Assembly: GCA_023091735.1 (NCBI GenBank)
Contig: JALKBU010000535.1
Span: 1-34,678 of the forward strand
DNA length: 34,678 nt
Source of the DNA: Trichomonas tenax
Lineage: Eukaryota; Parabasalia; Trichomonadida; Trichomonadidae
Reading direction: 5' to 3'
A program made the position numbers and the translations under genes. Positions within the stretch are counted from its first letter, which is position 1, and each line of letters opens with the position of its first letter. The notes under the pieces are model-generated. The model saw nothing but the letters and a program-made list of their open reading frames with translations, did not search any database and had not been told where the DNA came from. Below are positions 8,384 through 17,432 of the stretch, piece by piece.

Positions 8384-9040
8384 TTACATTTCATCCTCAA
8401 GTTCAGCTTCCCAATCGATCTCTGGGAAGTCTCCTACTTCAACCTTTTCAGCTCTCACGAAAATTCCGTATTTGTTGTCGCATTCGAAGTAGGGCTTTCC
8501 ATCGAGAGAGCCATTGTTTTTGCCGTATGGTTCATCGAGAGCGACGCCAATCCAGTATCCGTTGCTCTTTTCGACCTTTCCAACGTATTTGATGCATCCA
8601 CGGTGGTGGGAGTGGTCAGCCATCTCGATTTGGCATCTGTTTCCTACTTCAATTCCTTGTGGAACGTCATCATATTTGTGATGGACCTCTCCTTTAACAG
8701 GAATACCTGCCTTTCTCTTCATTTCGCGGATTGTTCCTGTACGAGCGTCGTAATCAGTATCGCTAATCTCGTATTTCTTGACAGCATTGACATCGTTTAA
8801 ATCACCGAATTCAGATTTACCAGTGATTTCGATCTCAACAGGTGTCTTGTCGCAGTATATGCTCAATGGTAATGTTTCATCCTGAACTAAGTTGCCATTG
8901 ACTTTGATCTTCATCGAAGAAGGCTCATAACCTGTCATAACGTAGAAGCGAGGACGGAGACTTGCGATGGTGACACTTCCATCAAAGTTTGTGTTTGTGG
9001 CAACACCCATTGCCGCCTTAATAACGCATTCAACAGACAT
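8384..9040 (-). CDS. Tubulin-folding cofactor B (TBCB), UBL plus CAP-Gly
   Basis: This 218-aa protein starts at ATG 9038-9040 (MSVECVIKAAM); an in-frame TTG further upstream is not a start. Residues about 1-105 form the ubiquitin-like domain typical of cofactor B (FYVMTGYEPSSMKIKVNG, then DVNAVKKYEISDTDYDAR). A short basic linker (REMKRKAGI) follows. The CAP-Gly domain lies at about 130-210, with the key GKNNGS motif, GYWIGVALDEPYG and YGIFVRAEKV. The protein ends in an acidic EAELEDEM tail, which in the family helps capture the tubulin C-terminus. TBCB works with TBCE to fold and dissociate alpha-tubulin, fitting an organism with many microtubules. Codons are C/G-rich at third positions, suggesting solid expression. 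The upstream region shared with NOT1 carries a TTTACATGTCAAA motif in the gene's orientation. Confidence 0.93.
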   Translation of the reverse strand: MSVECVIKAAMGVATNTNFDGSVTIASLRPRFYVMTGYEPSSMKIKVNGNLVQDETLPLSIYCDKTPVEIEITGKSEFGDLNDVNAVKKYEISDTDYDARTGTIREMKRKAGIPVKGEVHHKYDDVPQGIEVGNRCQIEMADHSHHRGCIKYVGKVEKSNGYWIGVALDEPYGKNNGSLDGKPYFECDNKYGIFVRAEKVEVGDFPEIDWEAELEDEM

Positions 9041-9787
9041 TTTTTTGAAAATTTTCAAACGTACACTAGCCGGCTAAATAATTAAACTTTCGTTAGTTGG
9101 GTACACATTCATGCACTATCTTTAAATCTCAAAATTTTTCGTTTAAATCTTGTTTCTTTTACTGTTTTCTCGAAGTTCAAAATTGTTGCTTTACATGTCA
9201 AAAACGAATTTTTGAATGTTTTACACATCAGATCATTCAGTATAATGTATTTTGATAAGAATATATTTGAAAAAGTGATTTATATACTGTATGATCATTA
9301 AATCTATGATCATTTCCTTTAAATTATATTTTTAAACAATTAACTCATCAACATGTCATTTTTGTTGATAAATTAGATTCTACATCATATATTGTATTAA
9401 TAATTCATGTTAAAATAAAATTTTGAAGTTTCGATACCTGATTTCAAATTTCACTATGGATTTGTATTTAAATTTGATTTGCGCTAAATTTTTGTTGATT
9501 TGACAAGTAATTTATTGAAAAATTCCTGACAAACAAAAAATTTTGTGATAAACAATCTCTATTTTTATTGTGAAGCTAAAATCATTGGCAATAATTTTTT
9601 TCAAACTTTTACAAAAAATTCCCACATTGCATATTTAGCACTTACAATATGTGTAGATGATATATTTTTAAATAATTTTGAATATTAACAAATTGACATT
9701 ATAAAAAGATTTGGCATACGTAGGAATATTTAAAAATCATGTTTTCGTGAATTTGAAAAAATTAACCGGGAAAAAACGTGACATCCA
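9041..9787. other. Divergent intergenic region TBCB / NOT1
   Basis: This 747-bp, strongly AT-rich region separates two divergent genes. It holds the 13-mer at 9190-9202 and a related ACATGTCATTTTTG at 9351. I see no coding frame, RNA or repeat. Confidence 0.6.
9190..9202 (-). promoter_or_regulatory. TTTGACATGTAAA motif (minus strand) upstream of TBCB
   Basis: The plus strand reads TTTACATGTCAAA. In the orientation of the TBCB gene it is identical to the motifs before the SAPS and CKK genes, here about 150 bp from the ATG. It could also serve the divergent NOT1 gene. The function is inferred. Confidence 0.45.
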
Positions 9788-12700
9788 ATGTCCAAGTCTT
9801 CGATAATTCAGTCCTTATCCAAAGACAGTGGATATCGTTGCATCACCGGATTCTTGTCAGAACTACACAGTAAAGCCGACGTTGAGACAATATTCAACAA
9901 AATCGTTTTAATTATTGAGAATTTGGATATAAATCTGTTTGTTCCTACATTGAAATCAGTTTTTGATTTACTCGGAAAGAAAATTGGTGATATTCATAAG
10001 CAGCAACTTATTTACGTTGCAAATCACTTAATTGAAACTTTCATTAATTACCCGCAGTTCCATTCTCTCGTTTCTATGTTATTTAACTCATTCAATACGA
10101 TTCCTCCCGTTATTTCGATGTTAGAAATCAAAAATTCCCTTTCACTTCTCGTTTTTTCAGATAATACGCTTATTTTCGCTGACGCAAAATTCTATATATC
10201 GAAAAACATCATTCCAAAGTTAGAACCGCAAGACTACGAAAAAATACCTGAAATCGTACTTTACGAACTTTCGAATTTATTCATTCCTGACTTTCAAGTT
10301 CCTGATGTTATTGCGCAAAAGTTGCCGGTGTCGCTGTCGCTATTCGCCGAAGCACCTAGCGCTGACAATAAATTATCACTCAAACTTTCAAATCCTCCGT
10401 TATATGACGTAGTTATTGAAAGTGAGCCGAGAAGCTTAATTTCTTCACAAAATCTCGAGAGGTTATTCAGCTTCTTCCAGGATTTCAATGCTGCACACGC
10501 AGCTTCGTATTTAACCGCAATTTCTTCTTCATCTTGCTCTTTTCGTCAATTTTTCGATACTCTCGAGGAAATGCAGAAGGATAGAGTTGTTTCTTTGATT
10601 ATTACGGCTTTCATTAATCGTGGTGTTGATCCAGCAACAATTGTTAATAATTTAGATCAACCAAGCCTCAAACCGCTTGACAAGGACGGCTGTTCAATGC
10701 TTTTCTCATTCCTTTCGTCAATACCAAAGTCAGAGAACCAAAAAATTGATGCTTATCCTTTCGTTATTCCTTGGAATAATACACGCGCGCAATTGGAATT
10801 TTTATTCTACATTACAAATACTCATTCATGCGTTACATTCAGCAACAAATGCAAAATGATTCCAAACGAAGTATTAAACAATATCAATTTAGATTCAAAC
10901 AACTGCTGGGCCTGCATCGATTTAGTTGAAAGATTTATCGAATTAGCGAACATTTACCCGAAGGATGCCAGTCCATATCTTCAGTCTGCCGTTCAGAAAA
11001 ACGGTCCTGTGATGATTTTCTCTCTTTCTCAAGTCAAAGAACAAAACACGAAAGAATATATCGACTTCATCAATTATATCTTCAATATGATCCTGTTTTC
11101 ACAGATCGGAAACAGCAATTTCTTCGAAGAATTTTGGAAATATTCATCAAAATTCTGCACAAGAGCGATTTTCTTATTCGCAAAGAACTCATCACAGAAG
11201 TTGACCAAAGTTGCAGAAACATTCTCAGCGCATCTTAAAGAATTACTCGATTCTGATAATTTAGAATTTTCAATCGACCTCGCTTTCAATGTTACGATCA
11301 AGGACTCGATAAACATGGACGAGTTTATCGATTCACTCGTCGCAAAATGCGGACAAGACATTTTGATTACATTTTTGCAAATTATTAAAGTTCGTGCTTT
11401 AGAAAGTCAACCAACATCGATGCAAGTTTTCATTGCCACACTTAACTCCGTCTTCAGATGGCTTTCAAATCATTTCACAACGCTTAAAACAGAAACTCAA
11501 TTACTCGCCAACGCTTTGTATTCGATATGCGAAAGTATCGGCAACGGAATACAGAAATTCAACTTCGCTGAGCATCTTCCAGCAGTCAATCCTCCAGATG
11601 CTAAACGTGCTCCTGCTGATTACTTTAAACAATTCGTTTCAGGTGAGATCACATTAGATAACGTCCTTCTTTTTTTCCACCAACTCAAGGCTGTCAACAA
11701 CCAAATTTTCGAATCGATGATTCATTATTTGCTCATGGAGCTTAATTACATGGGCTCTCATGACACAAAGTTCGCTACAAAGATGGGAGAACTCGTCGGC
11801 AATATGGTTTTAGAGAATTTATTTGGAGAATCACAACTTACAACAATTTTCTCGACATTCCACAAAACTTACTCAGAAGAAGTTGATCCTCCTCTTCTTT
11901 CATTCTCTTCGACTGCTTTGAACATCTGCTACATGCGCCTTACGAAAATCCCAATTTACGTGTTTAATCTTACAAAACAGCCGCAATTCAAGCAGCGTGA
12001 GCCGCTTCTCTTCAAGAACCTCAAGAAGATATCGAATCTCTTATCAACACCAATACAGCTCTCTCAGACGAACAAAATCAACATTCACGCGAAGATTCGT
12101 CGCTTCGAGAAACTCGCTCAGCCTCCACCACGTCTGCGCAAGATTCTGCAGAACTTGAATGCAGAGACAGAGCCTCTCGATCATTTGCTTCAGTCATTCC
12201 AAGGCTACGTTGACTGGCTCGCCTTGCATCTTGTTGAAGACATCGAAGATCACCCAGCAATGCTCCACACGTTCCTCCCATACTTCCTTCAGAGCAGGTT
12301 CTTCTCAGAAGTCATCATTCAGGCCGCTTCCTTCGAAGTATACAACCTTGTCGATAAGTCCAACGATATCGCGACATACGAAGGAGGATTCAAGCGCCGA
12401 CGCCTTTCTATTCTTGGTAGATTGATCGGTAATCTCACATTTGCACAAAACCGCCCATTGCTCGCCAAGTACATCGATATCAAGAGACTTCTTCTCTATG
12501 CATTGGCGCACGGAAAGCTTTTCGGTGTTCTTCCATTTGTCAGTGCAGTTTTATGTTGCGCCAACAGTTTCTTCCAGCCGCCAAACCCATACATGAGTGG
12601 TATCCTTCAAGTCCTTGCCAGCATCAACAGCATCGATCTCTTGAAGCTTTCCATCAAGAACCAGATCAGCTTAATCATGTCGCACTTCAATGTTACATCA

Positions 12701-15460
12701 TCTCAATTCATGCTGATTCCACTTATTCCAGACTTCAGTGAAGGAAACTTCGACTTCATCACGGCACCATTCTCTCTTATCTACGTCATGCCGCAGGCTG
12801 AGATCGACAAGATCATCTGCTTCGATGATTCCGCTTTCCACACACTAGCAAGCCAGCACTTCATTGTTCCAGACTACGATGGCCCTAATGCTGAAGAGAA
12901 GCAGATGAAATTCCGCGATGCTCTCACAACAGTGACACTTTCATTCCTCAAACAAGAAGGAAAGAGTCTTTCTCAAGTTGCTGCTTCAACAGCTTCCGAG
13001 CTCATCATGAAGGACTTCGTTATCTGCAACAACTCGCAATTGATTTACCAGACTGCAGAGACACTCACTAAGCAGTTGAGTGCAAGCCTTGCAATGTTTA
13101 CAGTCTTCCAGAAGCAGCAGATCTACTTGCACCACAACGTCCAGCACGAGCTTCCACCAGAGGACTCTGACTGGGCTCTTCAGGGTGTTCAGAGCAACCA
13201 CAACTGGATCGGACAGCTCCTGAAGGATATAGTTTACCTCAAGGCATGGAAGACAGTCCAGAAGAACCTCTCAGACTTTGAGCAGCAGAGGAAGGACTCC
13301 CACAGCACTCGTCATCAGGATCCAATCCCGCAGAAGATTCAGCACATCATCCCACCATCGATTCTTCCAACAGAACAAGGTTTGCTGCCACAGCATAACA
13401 CCATTTACCAGGACCTTGCAGAGTTGGCACTCAACCCAGCGCAAATCCCAGTGATCGACAAACCACCGGAGAAGTATAACAAGTCCATCGAAGCCTTCGA
13501 GTCATTCTTCGCTTGGGTTTCCAAGAGAATCTCCAATGAGACATCCGCAGATGTCCTCAATGAACAGATTCAGTCATTGCTTCAGATGGTCTTCGATAAG
13601 ATCCCTGATGTCGGACCAAGCTTCGAGAGCTTCATGAGCCTCATCAGAACAATGATGAAGTACATGTACAAGAACAACCACAGAATCAACGATGCAGTCT
13701 TCTCAAAGATTCTAGAAAAGATCGTCAGCGATGCGCAGCCTGGTTATGTCACAAGAATGCAGCCCCTCATCTTCTCATGGCTCAGGAACTTCATTCCAAG
13801 TGTTACACTCGTATGCGCATTCCTCAAGACCAACTTACTCACAACGAAGCAACTTGACAGATTCTTCTTCGATCAGTTGAACAGGCAGCCGTTCAATGGC
13901 CGTTTGTTCCTCTTCGCGGTCAGGTTCTTACACCAAACACTCGTCGAGAAGCCTCCGGACATGATCAAGTCAATTGATTTTATCAAACCGAGTGACATGA
14001 TCGACTCCATCTCCTTCGTTGTCTCGACTCCACAGTCTTTGATTGAATCAATCTCACCACAGACACAACCGTTCTCTCTCGATGATCTCCAGAAGGTTTT
14101 AGACAACATGGACGTCCCACTGAATGTTCTCTCAACAAACAGCAAGCTTCAGAACGTTTCATTGTTCGACCCAGTCGAAGAGCTCGCTGGCTTGGATAAG
14201 ATCCAGGCAACATTTGCTGAATGGAAGATTCTAGCCGAAAACGTTACCATTGATGGATCATCATCTGATGGCTCAATGATCATCGACAAGACAACAGAGT
14301 GCGTTGACTTCGGCCGCAACTTCTTCGTTTATCTCTTCTACAGCGAAAGCGAAGAAACTATCAGCAAATTCCTTGCATGCGTCTTCCACTCCAACTTGTT
14401 AGACAACTGCTTCACGGCAGCCATCGAAGCCATCGAACTTGTTATTCAGGGCAACGCCAGTGTTATCAGCTTCGATATGCGCAAATACTACGAGGTAATC
14501 ATCAGGCTCGTTACAGCATCAGTCAACACACCACGTCTCATCAACATTGCTGCGATGTTGCACAATCTCAGACCTCTCCAAGCTCCATCATTTACATTCG
14601 CTTGGACACAGCTCATCACGCATAACCATTTCGTAAGTTATCTCATCGCCAACATTCCAGATGCAATGAAGATCCTCATCGAGGACTACACTGTTTCTGC
14701 AACATACTTACAGGGCGCTCACACACCGGAGGCATTCGATGTCTACTATAGATCACTCCTTAGATTTATATTGATCTTAGTCCATGACTTCCCAGAGTTC
14801 ATGAACTCTATCGCGTTAGAGGTTGTTTCATTGTTTGGATCCCACTTCACACAGCTCCGCAATATCTTCTTGAGTGTTGTTTCTTCGAAGCCACCAAGCA
14901 TCAGCAGTGATCCACACACATTCGATCAATTCACGCCACTTGTTCAGCCTATGCCAGAGCTTTCCAAGGAGCTCGATTTCGACTCAATCATCGCTGGTAA
15001 TGAGGAAGCTATGCGCAAGTTCATACAGGCCGTCGAAAAGCGCTCCGGAACAACAGCGTTAACATCGTTTGTTGTCTACTGCATTAATAAGAAAGAAGGA
15101 AAAGTTTTAACACAAGTTTTGACATCACTTGTTGACAAAGCACCACCAGAGACGTTAATCAACGTTCTCCATGTATTCTTTGATCAGCTCCGCACTCCAG
15201 GACGTGTTACATCCGCATTCATAAAGATCCTTATGTCGCTTGTTTCACGTCCGAAGATTGACGAGCTTATCCTCATTATCGCTGTCGAGAGGTTCTCACC
15301 ACCACCGCCACAGCCATGGGGCCTTCTCGTTTTCGTCAGGATGCTCGTCTTCGACAAGGAGATCAACATCAGCGGAAGGAAGTTCATCGCTGATTGGCCA
15401 GAAGCACGCGAGTTCATTGACGCAATGAAAAAGTCAATCGAACAACAGATGCAAGCATAA
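9788..15460 (+). CDS. CCR4-NOT complex scaffold subunit NOT1 (CNOT1-like)
   Basis: This 1890-aa protein is the platform of the cytoplasmic deadenylase complex, joining CAF1/CCR4, CAF40 and the NOT2-NOT3/5 module for mRNA poly(A) shortening. Residues 1-700 are helical repeats. The MIF4G-like CAF1-docking domain is at about 780-970, with LGRLIGNLTFAQNRPLLAK, IDIKRLLLYA, GKLFGVLPFV and FQPPNPYMSGILQVLA. A DUF3819/CAF40-binding region is at about 1040-1180 (VAASTASELIMKDFVI...LTKQLSASLA). The NOT1 C-terminal domain ends in PQPWGLLVFVRML...FIADWPEAREFI, matching the family's final HPWGLL block. Length is typical (about 2000-2400 in animals and yeast). The stop overlaps TAAA. The first third uses more A/T-ending codons than the rest. 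It is divergent from TBCB and alone in its unit. Confidence 0.93.
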   Translation: MSKSSIIQSLSKDSGYRCITGFLSELHSKADVETIFNKIVLIIENLDINLFVPTLKSVFDLLGKKIGDIHKQQLIYVANHLIETFINYPQFHSLVSMLFNSFNTIPPVISMLEIKNSLSLLVFSDNTLIFADAKFYISKNIIPKLEPQDYEKIPEIVLYELSNLFIPDFQVPDVIAQKLPVSLSLFAEAPSADNKLSLKLSNPPLYDVVIESEPRSLISSQNLERLFSFFQDFNAAHAASYLTAISSSSCSFRQFFDTLEEMQKDRVVSLIITAFINRGVDPATIVNNLDQPSLKPLDKDGCSMLFSFLSSIPKSENQKIDAYPFVIPWNNTRAQLEFLFYITNTHSCVTFSNKCKMIPNEVLNNINLDSNNCWACIDLVERFIELANIYPKDASPYLQSAVQKNGPVMIFSLSQVKEQNTKEYIDFINYIFNMILFSQIGNSNFFEEFWKYSSKFCTRAIFLFAKNSSQKLTKVAETFSAHLKELLDSDNLEFSIDLAFNVTIKDSINMDEFIDSLVAKCGQDILITFLQIIKVRALESQPTSMQVFIATLNSVFRWLSNHFTTLKTETQLLANALYSICESIGNGIQKFNFAEHLPAVNPPDAKRAPADYFKQFVSGEITLDNVLLFFHQLKAVNNQIFESMIHYLLMELNYMGSHDTKFATKMGELVGNMVLENLFGESQLTTIFSTFHKTYSEEVDPPLLSFSSTALNICYMRLTKIPIYVFNLTKQPQFKQREPLLFKNLKKISNLLSTPIQLSQTNKINIHAKIRRFEKLAQPPPRLRKILQNLNAETEPLDHLLQSFQGYVDWLALHLVEDIEDHPAMLHTFLPYFLQSRFFSEVIIQAASFEVYNLVDKSNDIATYEGGFKRRRLSILGRLIGNLTFAQNRPLLAKYIDIKRLLLYALAHGKLFGVLPFVSAVLCCANSFFQPPNPYMSGILQVLASINSIDLLKLSIKNQISLIMSHFNVTSSQFMLIPLIPDFSEGNFDFITAPFSLIYVMPQAEIDKIICFDDSAFHTLASQHFIVPDYDGPNAEEKQMKFRDALTTVTLSFLKQEGKSLSQVAASTASELIMKDFVICNNSQLIYQTAETLTKQLSASLAMFTVFQKQQIYLHHNVQHELPPEDSDWALQGVQSNHNWIGQLLKDIVYLKAWKTVQKNLSDFEQQRKDSHSTRHQDPIPQKIQHIIPPSILPTEQGLLPQHNTIYQDLAELALNPAQIPVIDKPPEKYNKSIEAFESFFAWVSKRISNETSADVLNEQIQSLLQMVFDKIPDVGPSFESFMSLIRTMMKYMYKNNHRINDAVFSKILEKIVSDAQPGYVTRMQPLIFSWLRNFIPSVTLVCAFLKTNLLTTKQLDRFFFDQLNRQPFNGRLFLFAVRFLHQTLVEKPPDMIKSIDFIKPSDMIDSISFVVSTPQSLIESISPQTQPFSLDDLQKVLDNMDVPLNVLSTNSKLQNVSLFDPVEELAGLDKIQATFAEWKILAENVTIDGSSSDGSMIIDKTTECVDFGRNFFVYLFYSESEETISKFLACVFHSNLLDNCFTAAIEAIELVIQGNASVISFDMRKYYEVIIRLVTASVNTPRLINIAAMLHNLRPLQAPSFTFAWTQLITHNHFVSYLIANIPDAMKILIEDYTVSATYLQGAHTPEAFDVYYRSLLRFILILVHDFPEFMNSIALEVVSLFGSHFTQLRNIFLSVVSSKPPSISSDPHTFDQFTPLVQPMPELSKELDFDSIIAGNEEAMRKFIQAVEKRSGTTALTSFVVYCINKKEGKVLTQVLTSLVDKAPPETLINVLHVFFDQLRTPGRVTSAFIKILMSLVSRPKIDELILIIAVERFSPPPPQPWGLLVFVRMLVFDKEINISGRKFIADWPEAREFIDAMKKSIEQQMQA

Positions 15461-15911
15461 AATAACATAATATAGTAATTTCTGAATAAATATCTATGAA
15501 TATTATTACTTACTAATTCTAATTTTCAAAATATTCGAATTACAAATATTTGAATAATTGAATGAAACTTGCAGTGAATTGATTATTTAGATGCAGTTGT
15601 AAGTCGTGATTGAAGCATCTATTGTGAGATCTAACAAACAAATGTTTTTATTCGAATTAAACTTGTAATTTATTTTTGAATAAAGCTTTCATATTTTGGT
15701 ATATAAAAGAATTACGAATTCAACAATAATAACATATATTATATGTTCATAATTCTATATTTCTTTGTGATTCATTCTGTTTGATTCATTTTCAATAATG
15801 AGATATTTTTTATAAGCATAGGAAAAATGATTTTTAAACAGATTTTACAAGACAGATTTTGACATGTAAAGACAACAACATTAAGGTTAATTAAAATTGA
15901 CACTAAAAGTG
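15461..15911. other. Intergenic region NOT1 / CKK gene
   Basis: This AT-rich spacer has several AATATTTGAAT-like short repeats near 15525-15560 and the 13-mer at 15858-15870. I see no gene or RNA. Confidence 0.6.
15858..15870 (+). promoter_or_regulatory. TTTGACATGTAAA motif upstream of the CKK gene
   Basis: This exact copy of the 13-mer ends 41 bp before the ATG at 15912, nearly the same distance as in the SAPS gene. That supports a fixed-position promoter role, which is an inference. Confidence 0.5.
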
Positions 15912-16886
15912 ATGTCGCAGAAAACTCCGAATCCGAAGCAGAAAAAGAGCGAAATAAGGAGGGAGAGGATTATGACGATATCACCGACGAAGGACAACTC
16001 AGACAAAAGGATCAGACACGCTTCAAATTTCTTCAAAGAGAATGAAAATTACGTTTTTCCATCGTATAAAGCAGAGGATGGGTTTAGTGCGACGTTCAGC
16101 ATGCTTTCCACATCAAATTCGTCGATGAATGGCAATATTTCATATTACAACAGCACGTTAACTGATGAAAATCTAGAAGAGAGACGCAACAGCTCAAAGA
16201 ATTCGAGCCAAAGCCCAAACAAACTGCAGCTTACACTAGAACTCACAGTATTGCCAGAAATAAATCCTGATGAGACAGAAGAAGAGGAAATATTCGAAGA
16301 AGAGTCGAATGGAGATGAAACGGGATTGAAAATAGGCGGAGTTTTATCATTAATACAGGCATCCGAAACAGGAACACAAGAATTGATGGCTGCTGATGCT
16401 ACACATATAACAATAAGCTCTTCGGTATCACATAGCAAAGAGGAACAAGATTCAACGAACAGTCCGGAAAAAAGTCACGAATCAGCATTAATTTTTGTTC
16501 CAATTGATACTCCAAAGAAAAAGCACAAAGTCATATCCAGAATCACTCTGCACCTGTCACCGAACTATTCCAAAGTTATTGCAACTCTTCGCAATTTGTT
16601 TGAAGGCACAGAAAGAAATGGAGAACATGTTGACATTGGGAAAGCGATGACTAAAGAACCCCGCAGACATTTCTTGATATACATGGAATCTATGACCGAT
16701 GTTGCTGCTATTTACGTCGTTAAAAAGAATCAGCTCAATCTTTTGTATGGAAAAGGACCCGAAGAAGTTCAGTTCAAAGATATTCCAAAGTATTTCGTTC
16801 ATAACTCCGAATCCGGTGATCTTGAAGAGTGCATAGCAGACCCATATTTGCCCACTGATGAGTGCATCGCATTCATGCTGGAATAA
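15912..16886 (+). CDS. CAMSAP-type CKK-domain protein (microtubule minus-end binding, predicted)
   Basis: This 324-aa protein starts at the ATG at 15912; an in-frame TTG 15 bp upstream is discounted. The N-terminal 200 residues are low complexity. A basic stretch (NPKQKKSEIRRER) is followed by a Ser/Asn-rich region and an acidic DETEEEEIFEEE segment. The C-terminal 120 residues match the CKK fold of CAMSAP/Patronin. HKVISRITLHL begins it, then a long helix, RRHFLIYM, DVAAIYVV, and the family core: a GKGPEEV turn, the DIPKYFVHNSESGDLEE segment and an ending DECIAFML. In animals the CKK binds microtubule minus ends. CAMSAPs also have a CH domain and coiled coils, which are absent here, so this is a minimal form. 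Other readings (unrelated beta-barrel) are possible; the call rests on pattern recognition alone. Confidence 0.72.
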   Translation: MSQKTPNPKQKKSEIRRERIMTISPTKDNSDKRIRHASNFFKENENYVFPSYKAEDGFSATFSMLSTSNSSMNGNISYYNSTLTDENLEERRNSSKNSSQSPNKLQLTLELTVLPEINPDETEEEEIFEEESNGDETGLKIGGVLSLIQASETGTQELMAADATHITISSSVSHSKEEQDSTNSPEKSHESALIFVPIDTPKKKHKVISRITLHLSPNYSKVIATLRNLFEGTERNGEHVDIGKAMTKEPRRHFLIYMESMTDVAAIYVVKKNQLNLLYGKGPEEVQFKDIPKYFVHNSESGDLEECIADPYLPTDECIAFMLE

Positions 16887-17432
16887 TTTTTTTATTTTGT
16901 TTATAAACATATTTTTCTGTTTTGATTTTCTAAATCTGTACAATCAATCAATAGACCAATTTCATTAAGAAAAAAAGTGATTTTTTAACTCTATATAATC
17001 ATTTTAGTCAATCAACATAAATTAAAATTCATTTTCCCTCGAAGATATTAATCTTGTTTAAACTTTGTGATTTATAATGTTTTAGTTCTACAACCTAATA
17101 CAATATATTAATAAAAATCATGCAATAGTTTATACATAAAAATAAATAAGATGTTGCTATGTTAGTATGATATATCAATTGCAAAACTTTTTTCTATACA
17201 AGTAAATTTTTATTGATGGTATTAATCATCAATAAATTGGTTATCATAGAGTTAAATAAAAAATCAATACTGATAAATATACTCTATATGAAGTGCTCCA
17301 TTGTTGAAATTAATATGGAAAATTAAAATCAAGTAAAAAGTTAGTTTTCATTGAATTTTTGGCATTGGTAAAAAACAAGTTTTTAGATGAGAAAAATTTA
17401 ACTATAAAATAAGATTTGGTCAATTGGAGCTG
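16887..17432. other. Intergenic region CKK / RhoGAP gene
   Basis: This is very AT-rich. It has a perfect 10-bp inverted repeat (TTTATTGATG at 17209-17218 and CATCAATAAA at 17227-17236) with an 8-bp spacer. There is no gene, RNA or copy of the 13-mer. Confidence 0.55.

Noticed and set aside
17209..17236. 10-bp inverted repeat as a terminator or regulatory site
   Set aside because: Such short AT-rich palindromes are expected by chance in this composition, so it is only mentioned in the intergenic entry.
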